DNA of 64,000 bases from Cystobacter fuscus DSM 2262 (GCF_000335475.2 NZ_ANAH02000020.1:124001-188000), one strand, 5' to 3'. Shown: positions 1 to 12,983, numbered from the stretch's first letter. The notes: generated from the letters alone by a model not told the origin. Numbers and translations are program-made.

Positions 1-1
1 C

Positions 2-829
<828 letters not shown>

Positions 830-850
830 CGGAGTCCTCGTGACTCCCCG

Positions 851-897
851 AACGCCCCCGCCCCTCCCACGCGCTCGCGTGGGAGAGCCGGGGGCGT
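851..897 (+). terminator. hairpin terminator after clpX
   Basis: Long inverted repeat: AACGCCCCCG pairs with CGGGGGCGTT and CTCCCACGCG with CGTGGGAG around a short CTCG loop. It sits 20 bases after the clpX stop. The following T tract is short (GTCTTG), so it may be an imperfect intrinsic terminator. Confidence 0.7.
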
Positions 898-937
898 TGT
901 CTTGCCCGCGCCGTCACTGGAAGGAGACTCGCCCGGA

Positions 938-2980
938 ATGAACTACCCGCCCACGAGGACCGAGGCGGTGGTGGACACCCTGCACGGCGTGCCGGTGCCC
1001 GACCCCTACCGCTGGTTGGAGGACGAGCGCTCCCCGGAGGTCCAGGCGTGGATGCGCGCCCAGGATGCCTTCACCCGCGAGCACCTCGCCCGGGCGCCCG
1101 GCCGCGACGCCCTGCGCCGGCGCTTCACCGAGCTCTTCTACGTGGAGTCCGTGTCCGCGCCCGCCGTGCGCGGCGAGCGCTACTTCTATGTCCGCACCCA
1201 CAAGGACAAGGAGAAGGCCGTCCTCTACTGGCGCGAGGGCGAGAAGGGCGAGGAGCGGGTGTTGCTGGATCCCAACACCTGGAGCGCGGACGGCACGGTG
1301 TCGCTCGGCCTGTGGTCGCCCTCGTGGGATGGGCGCAAGCTGGCCTTCACCCGCAAGCCCAACGCCGCGGACGAAGCCATCCTCCATGTGCTGGACGTGG
1401 ACTCGGGCACGTGGAGCGAGGTGGACGTCATCCCCGGGGCCAAGTACGCCTCGCCGAGCTGGACGCCGGACAACGCGTCCTTCTACTACGAGTGGCTGCC
1501 CACGGACCCCTCCATCCCCGTGGCCGAGCGGCCCGGCTACACCGAGCTGCGCCTGCACCGCCTGGGCACTCCTCCGGACGCGGACCCCGTGGTGCACCCG
1601 CGCACCGGCGACCCCAAGACGTTCCTCAGTGGCCACGTCAGCCGGGATGGCCAGTACCTCTTCGTCTACGTCACCCGCGGCTGGAGCGAGAACGACATCT
1701 GGTGGAAGCGGGTGGGGGAGAAGGACTTCCGCCTGCTCGTGAAGGGCGAGGGGGCGAAGTACTCGCTCGACGTCTGGCGTGACACCTTCTACGTCCTCAC
1801 CGACGAGGGCGCGCCGCGCCAGCGCGTCTTCCGGGTGGAACCGGAGCGGCCCGGGCGCGCGGACTGGAGGGAGCTCGTCCCGGAGGACTCCGTGGCCTCG
1901 CTCCAGGGCCTCCACATCGTCGGGGGGCACCTGGCGCTGGAGTACCTCCAGGAGGCCACCACTCGGGTGCGCCTGCTGACGCTTACGGGCGAGCCCGTGC
2001 GCGACGTGGCCCTGCCGGGCGTGGGCGCCGCCAGCAACCTCTATGGCCTGGAGGACCGGGACGAGGCGTGGTTCGTCTTCAGCTCCTTCGTCACGCCCCC
2101 CCAGGTCTACAAGACGTCCGTGTCCACCGGACGCGTGGAGACCTGGGCCCGGGTGGACCTGCCCCTCGAGCCCGAGCGCTACACCGTCGAGCAGGCCTTC
2201 TGCCGCTCAAAGGACGGCACGCGGGTGCCCGTGTTCCTCGTGCACCGCCGGGATCTGAAGCGCGATGGCGACCGGCCCGTGCTGCTCACCGGCTATGGCG
2301 GCTTCAACATCAGCCTCTTGCCGTCCTTCCGCGCCAGCATCTTCCCGTGGCTCGACGCGGGCGGGGTGTACGCGGTGGCCAACCTGCGCGGGGGAGGGGA
2401 GTACGGCACCGCCTGGCATGAGGCCGGCCGCCTGCACCGCAAGCAGAACGTCTTCGATGACTTCCACGCGGTGGCCGAGTTCCTCGTCCGCGAGCGCTAT
2501 ACCCGCCCGGGCCGCCTGGCCATCTCCGGGGGCAGCAACGGAGGCCTGCTGGTGGGGGCCGCCATGACCCAGCGCCCGGAGCTGTACGGCGCGGTGGTGT
2601 GCCAGGTGCCCCTGCTGGACATGGTGCGCTACCACTTGTTCGGCAGTGGCAAGACGTGGATCCCCGAGTATGGCACCGCCGACAACCCCTCGGATTTCCA
2701 GGTGATTCACGCCTACTCGCCCTACCACCACGTGCGGTCGGGCACGGCGTACCCCTCCCTCCTGATGATGGCCGCGGATCACGATGACCGGGTGGATCCC
2801 CTGCATGCCAGGAAGTTCGTGGCCGCCGTGCAGGGGGCCGGCTCCCCGGCGCCCGCCTTGCTGCGCATCGAGGCCAACGCGGGCCATGGCGGCTCGGATC
2901 AGGTGGCCAAGGCCATCGAGTCCAGCGTGGATCTCTATGCCTTTCTCTCCAGCGCCCTGGGCGTTACATGGGCTCCTTAA
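938..2980 (+). CDS. prolyl oligopeptidase family serine peptidase (S9A)
   Basis: 680-residue S9 peptidase that cleaves short peptides after proline. An N-terminal region (DPYRWLED motif, typical of prolyl endopeptidases) leads into a beta-propeller and a C-terminal alpha/beta-hydrolase domain. Catalytic residues visible: Ser533 in GGSNGG, Asp in DDRVDP (616-617) and His650 in AGHGG. No signal peptide, so probably cytoplasmic. The ATG at 938 is chosen because AAGGAG lies 11 bases upstream and because family members start close to the YPPTRTE region; an in-frame TTG at 902 is the alternative. It lies between clpX and lonV, which suits peptide turnover downstream of the ATP-dependent proteases. 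Confidence 0.93.
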   Translation: MNYPPTRTEAVVDTLHGVPVPDPYRWLEDERSPEVQAWMRAQDAFTREHLARAPGRDALRRRFTELFYVESVSAPAVRGERYFYVRTHKDKEKAVLYWREGEKGEERVLLDPNTWSADGTVSLGLWSPSWDGRKLAFTRKPNAADEAILHVLDVDSGTWSEVDVIPGAKYASPSWTPDNASFYYEWLPTDPSIPVAERPGYTELRLHRLGTPPDADPVVHPRTGDPKTFLSGHVSRDGQYLFVYVTRGWSENDIWWKRVGEKDFRLLVKGEGAKYSLDVWRDTFYVLTDEGAPRQRVFRVEPERPGRADWRELVPEDSVASLQGLHIVGGHLALEYLQEATTRVRLLTLTGEPVRDVALPGVGAASNLYGLEDRDEAWFVFSSFVTPPQVYKTSVSTGRVETWARVDLPLEPERYTVEQAFCRSKDGTRVPVFLVHRRDLKRDGDRPVLLTGYGGFNISLLPSFRASIFPWLDAGGVYAVANLRGGGEYGTAWHEAGRLHRKQNVFDDFHAVAEFLVRERYTRPGRLAISGGSNGGLLVGAAMTQRPELYGAVVCQVPLLDMVRYHLFGSGKTWIPEYGTADNPSDFQVIHAYSPYHHVRSGTAYPSLLMMAADHDDRVDPLHARKFVAAVQGAGSPAPALLRIEANAGHGGSDQVAKAIESSVDLYAFLSSALGVTWAP

Positions 2981-3213
2981 TCATTCGACGAAAAAAGGCC
3001 CTGGGGCCGCCAAACCAGCGACCGGACACCCGGGGCTGGCCCGGTGTTCCCTTGCTCGTAGGACAACGTTCCCCATCTTTCACCCAGGGAACGGCCGCTA
3101 GAATCGGCGTGTTATAGAAGCCGGCTTCACCCCGCCTGGACTCTGGGTGTCTGCGCGGGAAACTTTTACAGGGGCTTGCTGCCCAGGGTGGCAAGCAGGC
3201 AGGTGGCGAATAC

Positions 3214-5640
<2,427 letters not shown>

Positions 5641-5673
5641 GGGCCCTGGCCTGAAGATTGAGTAGTCCCCACC

Positions 5674-5701
5674 GGGCTCCAGGACTCGTCTCCTGGGGCC
5701 C
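5674..5701 (+). terminator. intrinsic terminator after lonV
   Basis: GGGCTCCAGGA (5674-5684) pairs with TCCTGGGGCCC (5691-5701), one G-U pair, loop of six bases. CTTTTCC follows within a few bases. Good rho-independent terminator shape. Confidence 0.7.
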
Positions 5702-5748
5702 GTGGTCTTTTCCACACCCGTCCAGCGACGCGGTACAACCCTGGCTCC

Positions 5749-7446
5749 GTGGCTCCCCTCGCGCGCTCCCCTTCTTCCGCCCTGCTGCTCGCGCTGCTGC
5801 TCGTGGCCGCGGGCTGCGGCCGCTGTGGCTTCCAGCCCGAGCCGGGCGTCAAGGTGGTCGTCCCCGCGATGCCCACCACCCTCGACTGGAGCTACTCGGA
5901 CCCCATCAACTGGGCCAACTACCCCGTCATGCTCGCCACCCAGCGCGGCCTCACCACGCTCGCGCCGGACCACTCCGTGCGGCCCGGGCTCGCCGCGCGC
6001 TGGGAGCGCTCCGTCAACGACTCGGGCCAGGAGGTCTACACCTTCCACCTGCGCGAGGACGTGCGCTGGTCCGATGGCACTACGCCCCTCACCGCCCAGG
6101 ACTTCGTCTTGGGCTGGCACCGCGCCCTCCAGGGCCGCGAGCGCGGAGAGATGGCGGACCTCGCCGGTGCCGAGGAGGTGCTCGCCCTCCAGGAGCGGCG
6201 GGCCCCGGCCGAGCAGGTCCAGGCCGCGCTCGCGCGCACCGGCGTCGAGGCGATGGACGTGCACACCCTGCGCGTCACCCTGAGCCGGCCCCGGGGCTAC
6301 TTCCTCTCGCGTCTGGCCAACGTCTACCTCTTCTTCCCCGTGCCCTCGGCGGTGCTCGCGGGCCGGAGCGAGGAGGGCATCCGGGACTACTTCGATCGAC
6401 CCCGGGACGGACACCCGCTCGCGCTCGGCCCCTACCGCGTCGAGACGTGGGACCGTGCCGGCGAGCGCGTGCGGCTCGTGCACAACCCGCACTCGGCCTT
6501 CCCTCCACCGCTCGGCCCCGGGGAGCAGGTCGTCCCCGTGCTCACCCTGCTCAAGTCCGAGGTGGGCCCGGCCCTCTACGAGCGGGAGCGGGTGGACTTC
6601 GTCTTCGTCGACAGCGCCCTCGCGCTCCAGGGCAAGCCTCCGGCGGATCTCCAGCGCGAGCCGCTGCTCTCCACCTACTTCCTCGCCTTCAACACCGAGC
6701 GCGCGCCGCTGGACAGGCCCGAGGTGCGGCGAGCGATCTCCCAGGCGATCGACCGCGAGGCGCTCATGAAAGGCCTGTTGCCGCGGGCTCGGCCCGGAAA
6801 TGAGCTGCTGCCGCCGGAGCTGCCCGGTGCCGCCACGCCCGAGGAGGCGGCGCGGCTGCCCGACTTCGCACCCGAGCGGGCCCGGGAGGTGCTGGCCGGG
6901 GTGCCCGGACTCGAGCGGCCCCTGCGGCTCGTCTACCGGGCGGGGGATTCCTTCGTGCCCGAGACGGCCATCGCCGAGCGCCTGGTCGCCCAGCTGGCCC
7001 GGGTGGGCATCCAGGTGACGCTGGATGCGCGCTCGGACTACTCCGCCGAGGTGGCCCGCCGCACGCCCGCGGGCCCGCGGGCCTATGATCTCTACCTGCG
7101 CCGTCTGGGCGCGGACTACGCGCACCCCAACACCTTCTTCACCCTCTTCGAGCGCAATGGTCTGCACCAGACGGGCTGGGAGACGCAGCGCGGAGGCGAG
7201 CCCATGGCCCGCTTCGAGTCGCTGCTGGATCAAGCCGACGCCGAGGCCGACATCGCCCGGGCGCGCGTCCTGTACTCCCAGGCCCAGACGCTCCTGCTCG
7301 ACGAGATGGCGGTGATCGCGCCGCTCTACCATCCGGACCGCTACTTCCGGGTCCGCTCCTTCCTGCACGGCGTGGACGTGGACCCCTTCAACTTCCTGTC
7401 CCTGCGCGACCTGCGCCGGGCCGGGCCCTCCACGGAGGCGCGCTGA
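5749..7446 (+). CDS. oligopeptide-type ABC transporter substrate-binding lipoprotein (SBP family 5)
   Basis: 565-residue extracytoplasmic solute-binding protein of the OppA/DppA class. Signal peptide with lipobox LLVAAGC near residue 22, so the mature protein is a lipoprotein. Family features include MPTTLDWSYSDP near the mature N terminus, the VRWSDGTPLT-like segment (here VRWSDGTTPLT), RRAISQAIDRE and YHPDRYFRV near the end. GTG start at 5749. It overlaps the next permease by a TGATG junction, so binding protein and two permeases are one operon. No ATPase gene accompanies them, so the energy subunit must be encoded elsewhere. Substrate is unknown; peptide is the default expectation for the family. 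Confidence 0.9.
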   Translation: MAPLARSPSSALLLALLLVAAGCGRCGFQPEPGVKVVVPAMPTTLDWSYSDPINWANYPVMLATQRGLTTLAPDHSVRPGLAARWERSVNDSGQEVYTFHLREDVRWSDGTTPLTAQDFVLGWHRALQGRERGEMADLAGAEEVLALQERRAPAEQVQAALARTGVEAMDVHTLRVTLSRPRGYFLSRLANVYLFFPVPSAVLAGRSEEGIRDYFDRPRDGHPLALGPYRVETWDRAGERVRLVHNPHSAFPPPLGPGEQVVPVLTLLKSEVGPALYERERVDFVFVDSALALQGKPPADLQREPLLSTYFLAFNTERAPLDRPEVRRAISQAIDREALMKGLLPRARPGNELLPPELPGAATPEEAARLPDFAPERAREVLAGVPGLERPLRLVYRAGDSFVPETAIAERLVAQLARVGIQVTLDARSDYSAEVARRTPAGPRAYDLYLRRLGADYAHPNTFFTLFERNGLHQTGWETQRGGEPMARFESLLDQADAEADIARARVLYSQAQTLLLDEMAVIAPLYHPDRYFRVRSFLHGVDVDPFNFLSLRDLRRAGPSTEAR

Positions 7447-8330
7447 TGTCTCCCGTGTTCGTCCGCCTGGGCCGGCAACTGGTGCTCGTTCCCGTGGTGG
7501 CGCTCGCGTCCTACTTCCTCATGGCCGCGCTGCCGCTCACCAGCGAGGACGAGTCCAAGCGGCAGGTGCCGCCCGAGGTGCTCGCCTCCTACCGCCGGGA
7601 CCTGGGCCTGGGCGAGCCGCTCGGCTTCCTGCGGCCGTGGCAGAAGCTCGTGCGCGGCGAGCGCCTGGGGACGAGCGCCCAGGGCGTCACCGGGGATGAG
7701 CTGGCGTGGAAGCTGTCGGGCAGCGTGGGCGTGGGGCTGGTGGCGCTCGTGCTCGCGCTCGGGTGGGCCCTGGCGTACGCGCTGCTCCGGGCGAGGTGGC
7801 GCCGGGGCCGGCTCGCCGTGCTCTCCGACGTGCTGCCCGCCATCGCCTTCGGCACGCCTGTCTTCATCCCCGCGCTGCTGCTCGCCCCCGAGGTGGTGGA
7901 GCGCGGCCACCTGCTACCCGAGCTCTGTGCCGCGCTCGTCATCTCCGTGTGGCCGGGCGTCTTCCTGGGCACCCTGGTGGCGGACGCGCTCGACACGGAA
8001 ATGGCGCGCGACTACGTGCGCACCGCGCTCGGCAAGGGCCTGTCCCCCCGCGCCGTGCTCTGGCGCCACGTGCTGCCCAACGTGCTGCCCGCCCTGTTGG
8101 ACGCCGTGGGCCCCGTGGCCACCGCGCTGCTCGCCGGCTCCTTCGCCGCCGAGCGCGTCTTCGGCCTGCCCTACTTCGGCCAGCTCTACGTCCTCGCCGT
8201 GCTGCAGAAGCAGGTGGCCGTCGTGGTCGTGTCCACCACCGTGTTCGCCTCGCTGCTCGTCGTCGTCGGCCTGGCGGTGGAAGTCGTGCGCTTGCTCGTG
8301 GACCCGCGCGCCCGGGAGGCCTCCTCATGA
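7446..8330 (+). CDS. ABC transporter permease, OppB-like
   Basis: 294-residue inner-membrane permease with about six hydrophobic segments. The binding-protein-dependent transport signature is recognisable around EMARDYVRTALGKGLSPRAV, the EAA-loop region that contacts the ATPase. The ATG shares bases with the upstream stop (TGATG at 7444-7448), and its own stop overlaps the next ATG (ATGA at 8327), which indicates translational coupling. The N terminus is normal for OppB-type proteins (one membrane segment, then a periplasmic stretch with GLGEPLG). Confidence 0.88.
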   Translation: MSPVFVRLGRQLVLVPVVALASYFLMAALPLTSEDESKRQVPPEVLASYRRDLGLGEPLGFLRPWQKLVRGERLGTSAQGVTGDELAWKLSGSVGVGLVALVLALGWALAYALLRARWRRGRLAVLSDVLPAIAFGTPVFIPALLLAPEVVERGHLLPELCAALVISVWPGVFLGTLVADALDTEMARDYVRTALGKGLSPRAVLWRHVLPNVLPALLDAVGPVATALLAGSFAAERVFGLPYFGQLYVLAVLQKQVAVVVVSTTVFASLLVVVGLAVEVVRLLVDPRAREASS

Positions 8331-9136
8331 GCCGCGTCCCCCCGAGGGCCTGGGTCGGGCTCGTGCTGCTCGTGGGCCTGGGGCTCGCGAGCTGGCTGGC
8401 CGGCCGGATGTTTCCCGAGGCCCTGTCCCACACCTGCCCCCTGGGCATGGACCCCTCCCACCCCGACCGGAGCGTGTGCGAGCTGGCGTTCGGGGGCTTG
8501 TGGGTCTCCCTGGTGGTGGGGCTGACGGCCGGGGCGGTGTCCACGGCGGTGGGGCTCGGGGTGGCGATGGGCGCCCGGGCGGCCGGGGGCTGGCTGGAGC
8601 ATCAGATCCTGCGCGGGGTGGATGCCTTCTTCGCCCTGCCGGACGTGCTGGTGGTGATGGTGCTGCAACTGGCCGGTCAATCCCTCCTGGATGCCGGGCA
8701 GGCGGGCGGGCTCGGCCCCTTCGGCTTGATGGTGATGTCGCTGGCACTGGTGGGGTGGGCGGGGCCGGCGCGCATGTTCCGCAACCGGCTCGCCACCCTG
8801 GAGGCCCAGGAATTCGTCGCCGCCTCCCGGGCACTCGGCGCGGGAAGGGGGCACCTGCTGCGCGTCCACCTCTGGCCGGCCCTGCGCCCCTTCGTGCTCG
8901 CCGTCTTCCTCAGCCGCCTGCCCACGGCGATCCTCACCGAATCCACCATCAGCTTCTTCGGCATCGCCCGGATGGAGCCCATGTCGCTCGGCCGCTACCT
9001 CGGCACGAGCTATGCCGCGCTCATCTACGAAGGAGGCGCACGCGTGGTGTTACCCGCTTGGATACTCCTGGTGCTGGTGGTGCTTGGCGCCTCTCTTGCT
9101 TCCCAGGGACTTGGGTCGGGAACGCGCCGCGTCTAG
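8327..9136 (+). CDS. ABC transporter permease, OppC-like
   Basis: 269-residue permease partner of the preceding OppB-like protein. It has an N-terminal membrane segment, a short periplasmic loop with two Cys residues (HTCPLGMDPSHPDRSVCEL), then five membrane spans. The EAA-loop equivalent is AQEFVAASRALGAGRGHLL. ATG at 8327 overlaps the upstream stop by four bases. OppC proteins normally carry the motif for the gap between outer loop and first span (HPLGTD...); here PLGMDPSHPDRS plays that part. The operon ends here; no OppD/OppF ATPase follows. Confidence 0.87.
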   Translation: MSRVPPRAWVGLVLLVGLGLASWLAGRMFPEALSHTCPLGMDPSHPDRSVCELAFGGLWVSLVVGLTAGAVSTAVGLGVAMGARAAGGWLEHQILRGVDAFFALPDVLVVMVLQLAGQSLLDAGQAGGLGPFGLMVMSLALVGWAGPARMFRNRLATLEAQEFVAASRALGAGRGHLLRVHLWPALRPFVLAVFLSRLPTAILTESTISFFGIARMEPMSLGRYLGTSYAALIYEGGARVVLPAWILLVLVVLGASLASQGLGSGTRRV

Positions 9137-9243
9137 CCCCGGGGGGGGAGGCGGTTCCAAAGGGCAGTGCCTAATGTGGAATCCCAGGCCCGGATGCATC
9201 CGTTGCCTATCAACTGAACTCTTTCACTTCAGCGAAGGTTGCC

Positions 9244-9693
9244 ATGTCCACCGTCAACGAGGAGCTTCCCATCGCCACGGGTCACGCCCGGACCCGGGAT
9301 GACGACAACCTCAAGCTGGAACAGGTCAAGGGCTCGGTCCTGATCGTCGAGGACGATCCGGCGCACCGCGAGCTGCTGGTGGAGCTGGTGAGCCAGTGGG
9401 GTTACGAGGCCCTTCCCGTGGGGAGCGCCGAGGAGGCCGAGTTCGCCGTGCGCAACAAGCGCATGGACGCGGCCATCGTGGACGTCTTCCTGCCCGGCCG
9501 CAGCGGCACCAACCTCATGGCCCGGCTCCGGGAGAAGTTCCCCCAGTCGGTGCTCATCGGGGTGAGCGCCATGAGCGACGCGTCCATGGCCCGCAAGTGC
9601 AAGGGCCTGGGGGCGGATCTGTTCATCGGCAAGCCCCTCAACCCGGAGAAGCTCGCCCAGGCGCTCCAGTCCCAGCACAAGAGCTGGCACTAG
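9244..9693 (+). CDS. stand-alone response regulator receiver protein
   Basis: 149 residues, a single CheY-like receiver after a ~28-residue charged leader. Acidic pocket EDD and phospho-acceptor Asp in [12 protein letters not shown] are present, with the conserved Ser in GVSAMSD and Lys in IGKPL. No output domain, so it works through protein contact or as a phosphorelay step. ATG preceded by AGCGAAGG. There is no kinase gene beside it, so it is an orphan regulator, as is common in myxobacteria. The flanking hairpin GCCCGCGCGGGC after the stop is short. Confidence 0.93.
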   Translation: MSTVNEELPIATGHARTRDDDNLKLEQVKGSVLIVEDDPAHRELLVELVSQWGYEALPVGSAEEAEFAVRNKRMDAAIVDVFLPGRSGTNLMARLREKFPQSVLIGVSAMSDASMARKCKGLGADLFIGKPLNPEKLAQALQSQHKSWH

Positions 9694-9769
9694 GCCCGCG
9701 CGGGCCCGGGCATTGGTCTCGGGGACGAATGGGTTGCGCCGAGAGGGGGAAGGGCGGAAACTTCCCTCT

Positions 9770-10315
9770 GTGCAGACACTCGTTCCTGGCCTCCTCGTGG
9801 CGATGCCACAACTGACGGACTCGAACTTCCGGCGCTCGGTGGTCCTCATGCTCGAGCATGGGGAGGCGGGCTCCATGGGCCTGGTCATCAACCGGGGTGC
9901 CTCCCTGACGTTGGGGGACCTGGCCAAGAACCAGTCCCTGGCGATCGCCCCCGAGCGCTCCCGGCAGCCCGTCTTCATGGGCGGCCCGGTGGAGAACCAT
10001 CGCGGCTTCGTCCTGCACAACAACGAGCAGGTGACGGAGAAGCACGAGGTGGTGCCCGGGCTCTACCTGAGCCTCACCCTGGACACGCTCGGCCCCCTGC
10101 TCAAGGACCCGTCGGCCCACCTGCGCTTCTGCCTGGGGTATGCCAACTGGGGTCCCCACCAGTTGGAGAGCGAGCTGGCCTCGGGTGCCTGGCTCTTCGC
10201 CGAGGCGTCCGCTCGTCCGGTGCTCGAAGGCGACCCGGGTCTGCTATGGGACAGCACCCTGAAGAGCATGGGGGTGGATCCCGCCATGCTGCTCAAGGGG
10301 AAGGGACTGAACTGA
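9770..10315 (+). CDS. algH: YqgE/AlgH family protein (UPF0301)
   Basis: 181-residue member of the YqgE/AlgH family. The family hallmarks are a start near [12 protein letters not shown], the segment [21 protein letters not shown], and the FMGGPVE motif. Biochemical role is not established; AlgH was linked to alginate regulation in Pseudomonas. GTG at 9770 is preferred because it gives the family's usual N terminus and length; a GTG at 9713 would add 19 non-conserved residues. Its stop overlaps the ATG of the bolA-like gene (TGATG at 10313), and a CGFS glutaredoxin follows, so it may share the iron-sulfur/redox context of those two. Confidence 0.9.
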   Translation: MQTLVPGLLVAMPQLTDSNFRRSVVLMLEHGEAGSMGLVINRGASLTLGDLAKNQSLAIAPERSRQPVFMGGPVENHRGFVLHNNEQVTEKHEVVPGLYLSLTLDTLGPLLKDPSAHLRFCLGYANWGPHQLESELASGAWLFAEASARPVLEGDPGLLWDSTLKSMGVDPAMLLKGKGLN

Positions 10316-10572
10316 TGCTTGATCCGAATTTCATCCGCGAGCGGATTCTCGGCGCGCTGCCCGGCTCGGAGGTGGACGTGAACGACACCACCGGCACGGG
10401 AGACCACTTCGAGGCGCGCGTGGTGAGCCCGTCCTTCGCCGGCAAGTCCATGGTGGAGCAGCACCAGCTGGTGTACGCGCCGCTGCAGCAGTGGTTGAAG
10501 TCCGGCGAGCTGCACGCGCTGGCGCTCAAGACCTATTCGCCCGAGCAGTGGAAGAAGCTCGGGTCCCGATAA
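10315..10572 (+). CDS. bolA: BolA family protein
   Basis: 85-residue BolA-like protein. The class II KH-like core is seen around HFEARVVSPSFAGKSMVEQHQLVY, followed by the typical HALALKTYSPEQW end. BolA proteins bind [2Fe-2S] clusters together with CGFS monothiol glutaredoxins and take part in iron-sulfur trafficking. The glutaredoxin partner lies 15 bases downstream, matching a widespread gene pairing. The start overlaps the algH stop, so translation is probably coupled. Confidence 0.93.
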   Translation: MLDPNFIRERILGALPGSEVDVNDTTGTGDHFEARVVSPSFAGKSMVEQHQLVYAPLQQWLKSGELHALALKTYSPEQWKKLGSR

Positions 10573-10587
10573 CCAGGAGTGAGAGAG

Positions 10588-10908
10588 ATGACCCCCGAGC
10601 TCAAGGCCCGTTTCGACGCTGAAGTGAAGAACCACAAGATCGTGCTGTTCATGAAGGGCAACGCGCTCTTCCCCCAGTGCGGCTTCTCCGCGCGCGCGCT
10701 GCAGATTTTGCAGCAGCACGGCGAGGTGCACACGGTGGACGTGCTGGCCGACCCCGCGGTGCGCCAGGGCATCAAGGACTACTCCAACTGGCCCACCATT
10801 CCGCAGGTGTTCATCCACGGGAAGTTCGTGGGCGGCTCGGACATCCTCATGGAGCTGGAGGAGCGTGGCGAGCTGGCGGACCTGGTGGCGGGCAAGAGCC
10901 CGGCCTGA
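10588..10908 (+). CDS. grxD: monothiol glutaredoxin, Grx4/GrxD type (CGFS)
   Basis: 106-residue monothiol glutaredoxin. Active-site CGFS with Cys31, WPTIPQVFIHG (cis-Pro loop) and GGSDILMEL (glutathione-binding) are all intact. Such proteins hold and pass on [2Fe-2S] clusters with glutathione and BolA. ATG at 10588 is chosen because CAGGAG lies 8 bases upstream; a GTG at 10579 overlaps that ribosome binding site. Last gene of the algH-bolA-grx cluster, followed by a clear terminator. Confidence 0.96.
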   Translation: MTPELKARFDAEVKNHKIVLFMKGNALFPQCGFSARALQILQQHGEVHTVDVLADPAVRQGIKDYSNWPTIPQVFIHGKFVGGSDILMELEERGELADLVAGKSPA

Positions 10909-10918
10909 GTCTCCCCGA

Positions 10919-10946
10919 GGCCCTCTCGTGCTGACGCGAGAGGGCC
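10919..10946 (+). terminator. terminator hairpin after grxD
   Basis: Perfect 10-bp stem GGCCCTCTCG / CGAGAGGGCC with an 8-base loop, 11 bases after the grxD stop. No T tract, so the terminating strength is uncertain. Confidence 0.6.
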
Positions 10947-10982
10947 CGAGCACCCCCGCGACGCGCGGGTTCTGGACCCGAC

Positions 10983-12230
10983 GTGGCCTCGACCGCCCCC
11001 CGACTGAGTGAAGAGAACGCCGAGGCGCTCGAGCCGGAAGGCTCCGGGCCCTCGCCCGTGGGACCCCTGGGGCTCGTCTCCTCGCCGGAAGCGCGCGAGA
11101 CGCGCTCGTGGAAGGATCGGCTCCGGGCCTTCCGGGCGCGCCATGCGAAGGCGGAGCTGGCGCTCTTGTTCTTCGCGAGCTTCGCGTACGACATCCTCAC
11201 GCTGCCGCGCATCGACAACCGCTTCACGCTCACCAAGCAGGGGCTGTTCCTCGCCGTGCTGGGGTGGCTGTTGTGGCTGGAGCTGCGCTGGCGCGAGGGG
11301 GCCGCGCCCCCGAAGGGGCTGTCCCGGGTGTGGCGCTTTCGCGAGGACGCGCTGCACTTGCTGCTCGGCGGCCTGCTGAGTCCCTACACGCTCTTCTATT
11401 TCAAGAGCGCCTCCGGGCTGACGTCGTTCCTGTTCCTCGCGAGCGTCTTCGGGGTGCTGGTGGCCAACGAGCTGCCGCGCTTCCGGGCGCGGGGGCCGGT
11501 GGTGCGCGTGGGGCTCTACGCGTTCTGCCTCACCTCGTACTTCGCGTACCTGCTGCCGGTGGTGCGCGGCTACTACAGCGGGATGTTGTTCCTGTGGGCC
11601 GCGGGCCTGTCCGCCGCGGTGATGGGCGTGCTGGCGGTGGTGGTCCATGGCCGCGGGAGCGAGGGCCGGCACCCGTGGTGGCACATCCTCGTGCCGGGGT
11701 GGGGCGTGCAGGCGGTGCTGCTCGGCCTGTACGCGCTCAAGGCGATTCCTCCGGTGCCCCTGTCCCTGCTCGAGAGCGGCATCTACCACGACGTGCAGGT
11801 GGTGAAGGGGCCTCGGGGCCGCGACTACCGGCTGTTGCACGAGGGCGGTGGGTGGAGGCCCTGGGAGCGAGGGGATCAGCACTTCCGGGCGCGCCCGGGC
11901 GATCGCGTCTACTTCTTCGCCAGCATCTTCGCGCCCACGAGCTTCAAGCCCCAGTACCCGGGGGACAAGGGCACGCGGCTGCTGTTGCGCTGGGAGTACG
12001 ACGATCCGAAGAAGGGCTGGACGGAGTTCCACACCTACGGGGGCCTGTACCTGGGGAAGGGTGGGCGGGATGGGGGCTTCCGCACGTTCGCGTACCTGAC
12101 GGCGCCCCGGCCCGGCGACTGGCGCGTCTCGCTGGAGACCGAGGATGGGCGGGAGGTGGGCCGGCTGTCCTTCACCGTCACGCCCGATACCTCCACGCAG
12201 GAGCGCGAGTTCAAGGTGACGGCGGGCTGA
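10983..12230 (+). CDS. multi-pass membrane protein with C-terminal DUF2914-like domain
   Basis: 415-residue integral membrane protein. A ~50-residue charged N terminus is followed by about seven or eight hydrophobic segments (roughly residues 55-270). A soluble C-terminal domain (~280-410) contains YFFASIFAP, LLLRWEYDD and LSFTVTPD, and resembles DUF2914, a periplasmic beta-rich domain of unknown function. GTG start at 10983. It stands alone between the grxD terminator and the convergent rsmE. Function unknown; the arrangement suggests a periplasmic sensory or binding domain anchored by a membrane bundle, which is inference only. Confidence 0.8.
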   Translation: MASTAPRLSEENAEALEPEGSGPSPVGPLGLVSSPEARETRSWKDRLRAFRARHAKAELALLFFASFAYDILTLPRIDNRFTLTKQGLFLAVLGWLLWLELRWREGAAPPKGLSRVWRFREDALHLLLGGLLSPYTLFYFKSASGLTSFLFLASVFGVLVANELPRFRARGPVVRVGLYAFCLTSYFAYLLPVVRGYYSGMLFLWAAGLSAAVMGVLAVVVHGRGSEGRHPWWHILVPGWGVQAVLLGLYALKAIPPVPLSLLESGIYHDVQVVKGPRGRDYRLLHEGGGWRPWERGDQHFRARPGDRVYFFASIFAPTSFKPQYPGDKGTRLLLRWEYDDPKKGWTEFHTYGGLYLGKGGRDGGFRTFAYLTAPRPGDWRVSLETEDGREVGRLSFTVTPDTSTQEREFKVTAG

Positions 12231-12233
12231 GGC

Positions 12234-12983
12234 TCAGGCCGGGTGGGGCGCCTCCGCCCTCAACAGGGCGAGCTGCCCCAGGAGCACGGGGACGGCGGTC
12301 TCCACCCGGAGGATGCGCGGCCCGAGCGAGAAGGGGCGGAAGCCGTGTTGCGCGAGGAGCTCGGCCTCGAAGGGCACCCAGCCGCCATCGGGTCCCACGG
12401 CGAGCACCACGCGCGGCGCGGCCTGGACGCCCACCCGGGAGAGGGGCTCGGGAGCGGGCGGGTGGGGCAGGAGGCGGAGCGCCTCGGTGCCGAAGAGGGT
12501 GTCGAGTTCGTCCTCGACGAAGGGGCGGAAGCGCTCGCGCACGAGCACCTCGGGCAGCCGGGTGTCTCGGGCCTGCTCGAGTCCCTGGAGGAGCAGCTCC
12601 GCGACGAAGTCCCCGGCGAGCACCTTGGAGTCGAAGTAGCTCTTCTCCACGCGGGCGGCGTTGACGAGCACGACGCGGTCCACGCCGAGCTGGGCCACGG
12701 CGGGCAGCACGCGCTTGAGGGCCTTGGGGCGGGGAATGGCGAGCACCAGGTCCACGCCCGCTCGGGGAGGGGGCGGCTCGGTGAGGGAGACGCGCAGGCG
12801 GAGCAGGCCGGGGGTGTTTTCCAGCACCTCGCCGGTGCCCACGAGCCCTCCGAGTCTGCCCACCCGGAGCGTCTCGCCGGGCTCGGCGCGGAGGACCTCG
12901 CGGGCGTGCTGGGCGCGGCGGCCCGTCATCTGGACGGTGCCGTCGGGGAGGAAATCCGAGTCGTGGAGGAGGAGCAGGTTCAC
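12234..12983 (-). CDS. rsmE: 16S rRNA (uracil-1498-N3)-methyltransferase RsmE
   Basis: 249 residues, the usual RsmE length. N-terminal PUA-like part (HAREVLRAEPGETLRVG) and C-terminal SPOUT methyltransferase domain with the knot motifs VGPDGGW (family GPEGG) and LGPRILRVETA. Methylates N3 of U1498 in 16S rRNA with S-adenosylmethionine. GTG at 12983 gives the typical N terminus; upstream in-frame codons are not conserved. It ends four bases after the convergent DUF2914-like gene stops. Confidence 0.93.
   Translation of the reverse strand: MNLLLLHDSDFLPDGTVQMTGRRAQHAREVLRAEPGETLRVGRLGGLVGTGEVLENTPGLLRLRVSLTEPPPPRAGVDLVLAIPRPKALKRVLPAVAQLGVDRVVLVNAARVEKSYFDSKVLAGDFVAELLLQGLEQARDTRLPEVLVRERFRPFVEDELDTLFGTEALRLLPHPPAPEPLSRVGVQAAPRVVLAVGPDGGWVPFEAELLAQHGFRPFSLGPRILRVETAVPVLLGQLALLRAEAPHPA

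Noticed and set aside
9694-9705. Palindrome GCCCGCGCGGGC after the receiver gene considered as a terminator.
   Set aside because: The stem would be short with no room for a loop and no T tract follows; such GC palindromes are common by chance here.
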